A stretch of 64,000 nucleotides of DNA, taken from NCBI GenBank assembly GCA_902826685.1, contig CADEFT010000009.1, forward strand, positions 62,001 to 126,000. Reading direction: 5' to 3'. The DNA comes from an uncultured Acidobacteriota bacterium (GTDB taxonomy: Bacteria > Acidobacteriota > Terriglobia > Bryobacterales > Bryobacteraceae). Positions within the stretch are counted from its first letter, which is position 1. Each line of letters begins with the position of its first letter. The notes under the pieces are model-generated. The model did not search any database. It had not been told where the DNA came from and worked only from the letters and a program-made list of their open reading frames with translations. Both the position numbers and the translations under genes were made by a program. Shown one piece after another: positions 60,304 to 64,000 of this stretch.

Positions 60304-61057
60304 AGTCGGCGCGCAGAAACTGCCAGTCGGGAAACTCGTAGGCGCGCAGTTGAGTGGGCGCGGTGGCACGGACGTCGCGCATGCCGAGGGCCGGAATCGG
60401 CGCCACCTTCACGGTGAACGACGCCAGAGGGGCCGCGCCAGGTTTGGCGTTGGTGACGTTCAGATCCACCTGCATCTTGAATTCCTGCAACTCGCCGGCG
60501 GCGTGATTGATGACGACCATGCGGATGTCGAGCTTCTGACTGGCCGATTCGGCGACGCGCAGTCCGGCCACTTCCACAACCTTCGAATACGGATGATCGC
60601 TCGCTTTGGCGACGGCCTTGGTGGCGGCTTTGGAGGCATCGGCGGCGGCCGGTTCGTCGCTCGAGCCGGACCGCATGTAGGTCAATAGCCCGAAGCCAAG
60701 TCCGATGAGGCCGCCAGCGACCAGAAGCACAAGCAGCCATGCGGGCATTCCGCTTTGCGGCTGCGGCAGCATGTAGGACGGAGTGGGTTCGGGCGGTGGC
60801 GCGTATTGCGGCGGTGGCGGCGCATATTGCGGAGGCGGCGGTGCGTATTGCGGCGGAGGCGGCGCGTACTGCTGGACCGGCGTGGGTGGGGGCGGCGGCG
60901 CATATTGCGGAGGTGGTGGCGGAGGAGGAGGAGGCGGTGGCGCGGCCTGACGTGGCGGAGGGGCGGGAGGCGATGCAAAGGCTCCCGTGCAGCGAGGACA
61001 GTCGTTTTCGTGCGGCGGCACTTCGAAGCCGCATTTCGGACAGATCCAGGAGAACAT
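60284..61057 (-). CDS. Zinc-ribbon, proline-rich membrane protein
   Basis: 257 residues. An N-terminal zinc ribbon (WICPKCGFEVPPHENDCPRC) is followed by a proline-rich linker at about 30-95 with several PPPPQYA repeats, one membrane helix (about 105-127, MPAWLLVLLVAGGLIGLGFGLL) and an exported beta-rich domain (130-257, VVEVAGLRVAESASQKLDIRM, LQEFKMQVDLNVTNAKPGAA in part). This plan recurs in acidobacterial genomes; function unknown. Divergent from the NadD-like gene. Confidence 0.8.
   Translation of the reverse strand: MFSWICPKCGFEVPPHENDCPRCTGAFASPPAPPPRQAAPPPPPPPPPPPQYAPPPPPTPVQQYAPPPPQYAPPPPQYAPPPPQYAPPPEPTPSYMLPQPQSGMPAWLLVLLVAGGLIGLGFGLLTYMRSGSSDEPAAADASKAATKAVAKASDHPYSKVVEVAGLRVAESASQKLDIRMVVINHAAGELQEFKMQVDLNVTNAKPGAAPLASFTVKVAPIPALGMRDVRATAPTQLRAYEFPDWQFLRADFTLLSQ
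60795..60935 (-). repeat. Tandem repeats of about 21 bases encoding PPPPQYA
   Basis: Four near-identical units (PPPPQYA, preceded by PPPPP runs) in the linker of the zinc-ribbon protein. They are imperfect at third codon positions, so the repeat is older than a recent slippage event. Confidence 0.85.
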
Positions 61058-61085
61058 TTATATGAGCCTGCTACCATCTTGACAC

Positions 61086-61685
61086 ATGCGTTTTTGGAGG
61101 CGTGCGACCGGAATTCCGCGCCATCTGGCGATTCTGGCGTCCGCCTTCCATCCGCCGACGCGGGCTCACCTGGCGCTGGCCGAAGCGGCCCTGGCAAACG
61201 GCGCCGATGAAGTATTGTTCGTGCTGCCGGAAGTTCTGCCGCACAAGCAATATGACGGCGTGGGGTTCGAGCAGCGTCTGGAACTGGTACTGGAAGCCAC
61301 CGCCACCGAGCCGCGGTATTCGGTGGCCGCAAGCGGCGGGGGCCTGTTCCGCGAGATTGCGGGAGAATGCCGCGATTATTATGCCGCCCGGCTTGCGTTT
61401 CTGTGCGGCCGCGATGCGGCGGAACGGATCACCGGGTGGGATTATGGCGCCGGTCCTTCGATCGAGGAGCAACTGGGAGGATTCGAACTCTGGGTGGCTC
61501 CACGCGCGGGGACGTTCTCCGCGCCCCCGGCACTCGGCCATGCCGTTCGCAACCTGCCGATCGAGGACGGGTTCGACGAGGTTTCGGCCACCGAGGTGCG
61601 GCGGCGCATCGCGGCGGGCGAGCCGTGGCGGCAACTGGTTCCGGGGGAGATTGCGGGAAAAATCCACGCGTTCTACGCAACCTGA
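61086..61685 (+). CDS. NadD-like nicotinate-nucleotide adenylyltransferase family protein
   Basis: 199 residues. HUP-fold nucleotidyltransferase: LAILASAFHPPTRAHLALAEAAL at about 13-35 carries the HxGH-equivalent (H22, PPT, H28), LFVLPEVLPHKQYDG near 44, and EVSATEVRRRIAAGEPWRQLVP near the end matches the ISSTxIR motif. The usual (T/H)IGH form is changed to HPPTRAH, as in NadD proteins. It may make nicotinate adenine dinucleotide or act on a related nucleotide. Starts 28 bases from the divergent zinc-ribbon gene. Confidence 0.8.
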   Translation: MRFWRRATGIPRHLAILASAFHPPTRAHLALAEAALANGADEVLFVLPEVLPHKQYDGVGFEQRLELVLEATATEPRYSVAASGGGLFREIAGECRDYYAARLAFLCGRDAAERITGWDYGAGPSIEEQLGGFELWVAPRAGTFSAPPALGHAVRNLPIEDGFDEVSATEVRRRIAAGEPWRQLVPGEIAGKIHAFYAT

Positions 61686-61700
61686 TATCGTGGAATCGCC

Positions 61701-64000
61701 ATGCCTTCCTTCGTGATTCTGCTGCTGGCGGCGCTACCCGCGGAGGCGCAACAGCCTGTCAACTTTCAGCGCGAGATACGCCCGATCCTGGTGGACAATT
61801 GTTTCGCCTGCCATGGGCCGGACAAGGGCACGCGCATGGCGGGGCTGCGGCTGGATTTGAAAGAGGAGGCGCTGGCTGCCCGGAAAAACGGCGCGGCGAT
61901 CGTGCCGGGGAACCCCGCGGCCAGTCAGCTTTACCTGCGTATCGTAGAAGCCGATGCGGCGCGGCGTATGCCTCCGGCGGCGTCGCACAAGGAAGTGACC
62001 AAGGCGCAGGCCGGGACGCTGCGCCGCTGGATCGAACAGGGAGCCAAGTGGGAAGAGCATTGGGCGTTTCAGACGCCGCGGCGTCCCGTGTTGCCGCCGG
62101 TGCGCCAGGCGGACTGGACGCGCAACGCCATCGACCGCTTCGTGCTGGCGCGGCTCGAGGCAGAAGGGCTGACGCCGGCTCCGGAAGCCGACCGCCGCAC
62201 GCTGGCGCGACGTGTCGCGCTGGACGTGACGGGCCTGCCGCCCGAGCCAACCGAGGTGGAGGCGTTCGTGCAGGACCAGGCGCCGGGCGCCTATGAGCGC
62301 TACGTGGATCGCATGCTGACCTCGCCGCATTGGGGCGAACATCGCGGACGTTACTGGCTGGATGCGGCACGCTACGCCGATACGCACGGCATCCACGTGG
62401 ACAACTACCGCGAGATGTGGCCGTATCGCGACTGGGTGATTCAGGCTTTCAACCGCAACCTGCCGTTTGACCGCTTCACGGTGGAGCAGGTGGCGGGCGA
62501 CCTGCTGCCCAACCGGACGCTGGATCAGCAGATCGCTTCCGGGTTCCATCGCTGCAACCCGACGACCAACGAAGCGGGCATCATTCTGGAAGAAGTGCAG
62601 GCGATGTACGCCAAGGATCGCGTGGATACGACGGCGACGGTGTTTCTGGGCCTGACGCTTGGCTGCGCGACCTGCCACGACCACAAGTTCGACCCGCTGT
62701 CGCAGCGCGATTTTTATTCCATGTCGGCGTTTTTCCGCAACCTGACGCAGGACACGATGGACGGCAACGTGCCGGATACGCCGCCGGTGGTGGTAGTGCC
62801 GAAGGAAGAGGATCGCGCGCGCTGGGCCGCCGTGAACGCGGAGAACGCCGCTCTGCGGGCTCGCATGGCCAAGGCGCGGCAGGGCGACGATGGGTTCGAA
62901 CAATGGCTGGGGAGCGCGGCGCGGCGCGGGCTGAAGGCTCCGCTCGAAGATTCGCCGGAAATCTTCACGCTCGATCCGGCGGCGGCGAAGCTTGAGAATG
63001 GGCCGGTGCTGGGCGATTCGGACGTGCCGGGACGCCCGGCGATCCATTTTCCCAAAGAGTCGCTGGTGGAGGTGGCCGACCTCAACGCCATTCAGGCCGA
63101 CCGGCCGTTCAGCATCGCGGTGAAGTTTTTCTTTCCCAAGCGGGAGGAAAGCTTCGTGGTGGCGAGCCAGTCGGACCTGGAGGACCGCAATCGCGGCTGG
63201 GTGATCGAAATCGGAGCGCGCGTTCCGGCTATGCGGCTGGTGGGCGACCAGGGGCGCGCGATCACCATTCGCGCCGGGCACCTGGAGCAATTGAAGCAAG
63301 GTTCCTGGAACACCCTGGTGTTCACCTACGACGGCAGCCGCGAACAAATTGGCCTCGATATGTTTCAGAACGGCCGGGCCATTCCGACGCAGGGGCGCGG
63401 CGATCAGAACACGAAGCTGTTGGGTTCGTTCCGCAAGGGCCTGCCGCTGCGGCTGGGCAATGAGCGGATGCGCTACCTGACCGAGGGCGCCATCGCCGAG
63501 TTCCGCGTGTTCAACCGGGCGCTCAGCGAGGAAGAGGCGCGGCTGGTGACGTTGTGGCCGCGGATAGCCGCCGCCCGCGACAAGGCGCAGTTGAGCGCCG
63601 CCGAACGCGACGCGTTCCATCTGCACTACCTCACCCATCGCAATGAGCCTTATCGCGAGATGCAGGCGCAACTGGTGCAGATCGAACGGGAGCGGATGGC
63701 CATCCGCCAGCGCGGCGCGATTACGCACGTGATGGAAGACCGGACCGATCAGAAGCCTTTCGCGCACGTGCTGTACCGGGGCATGTACGACAAGCCGCGC
63801 GAGCGCGTGGAGCCAAACACGCCTACCGTGCTGCCTCCGATGAGAGCAGCGTCGCCGCGCAACCGGCTGGGGCTGGCCGAATGGCTGGTGGATCCGGCCA
63901 ATCCGCTGGTGGCGCGCGTGGCGATGAACCGTTTCTGGCAGGAGGTTTTCGGCGCGGGCCTGGTGAAATCGGCCGACGATTTCGGCTCGCAGGGGGTGCC
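61701..64000 (+). CDS. PSCyt1/DUF1549/LamG (planctomycete-type) secreted cytochrome protein, 3' end outside window
   Basis: At least 766 codons without interruption from the ATG at 61701. A short signal peptide (PSFVILLLAALPAEA) leads to a PSCyt1 domain with the heme motif CFACH near 34 and REIRPILVDN before it. DUF1549 (about 110-330) has WGEHRGRYWLDAARYADTHG, a second heme-type CATCH motif (CATCHDHKFDPL near 322). A LamG-like lectin domain (about 430-610) follows, and the DUF1553 start is visible at the cut (RNRLGLAEWLVDPANPLVARV). Such proteins, common in Planctomycetes and Solibacteres, are usually paired with a DUF1501 sulfatase-like gene that would lie beyond the window. Role thought to be in extracellular polysaccharide oxidation; not proven. 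Confidence 0.9.
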   Translation, partial: MPSFVILLLAALPAEAQQPVNFQREIRPILVDNCFACHGPDKGTRMAGLRLDLKEEALAARKNGAAIVPGNPAASQLYLRIVEADAARRMPPAASHKEVTKAQAGTLRRWIEQGAKWEEHWAFQTPRRPVLPPVRQADWTRNAIDRFVLARLEAEGLTPAPEADRRTLARRVALDVTGLPPEPTEVEAFVQDQAPGAYERYVDRMLTSPHWGEHRGRYWLDAARYADTHGIHVDNYREMWPYRDWVIQAFNRNLPFDRFTVEQVAGDLLPNRTLDQQIASGFHRCNPTTNEAGIILEEVQAMYAKDRVDTTATVFLGLTLGCATCHDHKFDPLSQRDFYSMSAFFRNLTQDTMDGNVPDTPPVVVVPKEEDRARWAAVNAENAALRARMAKARQGDDGFEQWLGSAARRGLKAPLEDSPEIFTLDPAAAKLENGPVLGDSDVPGRPAIHFPKESLVEVADLNAIQADRPFSIAVKFFFPKREESFVVASQSDLEDRNRGWVIEIGARVPAMRLVGDQGRAITIRAGHLEQLKQGSWNTLVFTYDGSREQIGLDMFQNGRAIPTQGRGDQNTKLLGSFRKGLPLRLGNERMRYLTEGAIAEFRVFNRALSEEEARLVTLWPRIAAARDKAQLSAAERDAFHLHYLTHRNEPYREMQAQLVQIERERMAIRQRGAITHVMEDRTDQKPFAHVLYRGMYDKPRERVEPNTPTVLPPMRAASPRNRLGLAEWLVDPANPLVARVAMNRFWQEVFGAGLVKSADDFGSQGV

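Noticed and set aside
1..64000. tRNA, rRNA, transposase, integrase or CRISPR loci
   Set aside because: None recognised by eye; small tRNAs in unusual form could still be missed without a tRNAscan or Infernal run.

Overview
The window reads as a stretch of high-GC genome from the Acidobacteriota, most likely the Solibacteres/Bryobacterales branch. The evidence is a large Oar-like TonB receptor with an N-terminal carboxypeptidase-regulatory domain, a planctomycete-type cytochrome (PSCyt1/DUF1549) protein, fused indolepyruvate:ferredoxin oxidoreductase, many DUF-type secreted proteins, and meso-diaminopimelate-type cell-wall genes. This is an inference from gene families; no rRNA or tRNA gene is present to settle it.

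Layout. 1-18330 (minus strand) is a nearly complete dcw cell-division/cell-wall operon. In transcription order it runs mraZ, rsmH, an ftsL-like gene, ftsI, murE, murF, mraY, murD, ftsW, murG, murC, ftsQ, ftsA, ftsZ, followed by an M19 dipeptidase and a truncated MFS transporter. murB and ddl are missing from their usual place between murC and ftsQ. 18498-33748 holds mostly housekeeping and envelope genes: a YdcF-like protein, an M28 peptidase, a DtxR/MntR-type regulator, a DUF2625 protein, membrane-fused spermidine-synthase-like and glycosyltransferase proteins, glyQ, an HD protein and coxBAC. Between the first two of these (about 19190-19613) lies a gene-free block full of strong stem-loops that looks like an unassigned structured RNA.

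33764-47959 is an accessory region interleaved with core metabolism. It contains a HigB/HigA toxin-antitoxin pair with a readable promoter/operator, the giant TonB receptor, a relic of a coxC gene, a DUF3800 protein of lower GC, trmJ-korB-korA, an ECF sigma factor next to a membrane-anchored TlpA thioredoxin (a possible redox-sensing anti-sigma pair), a broken ParD/ParE pair, and a 954-residue SIR2-NACHT protein. The SIR2-NACHT protein ends in an unusual Ala/Leu/Asp repeat region and is the best candidate for a little-described anti-phage (NAD-depleting STAND) system in the window.

47980-64000 (mostly plus strand) carries fused indolepyruvate:ferredoxin oxidoreductase, a bestrophin, an SMP-30 lactonase, a PEP-CTERM protein, an enolase-superfamily enzyme paired with an MFS transporter, a CE15-like esterase, several acidobacterial envelope proteins, a NadD-like nucleotidyltransferase and a truncated PSCyt1/DUF1549 protein. 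Overlapping ATGA/GTGA junctions mark the operons dcw, korA-korB-trmJ, coxB-coxA-coxC, and the enolase/MFS pair. No complete insertion sequence, integrase, CRISPR array, tRNA or rRNA was found.
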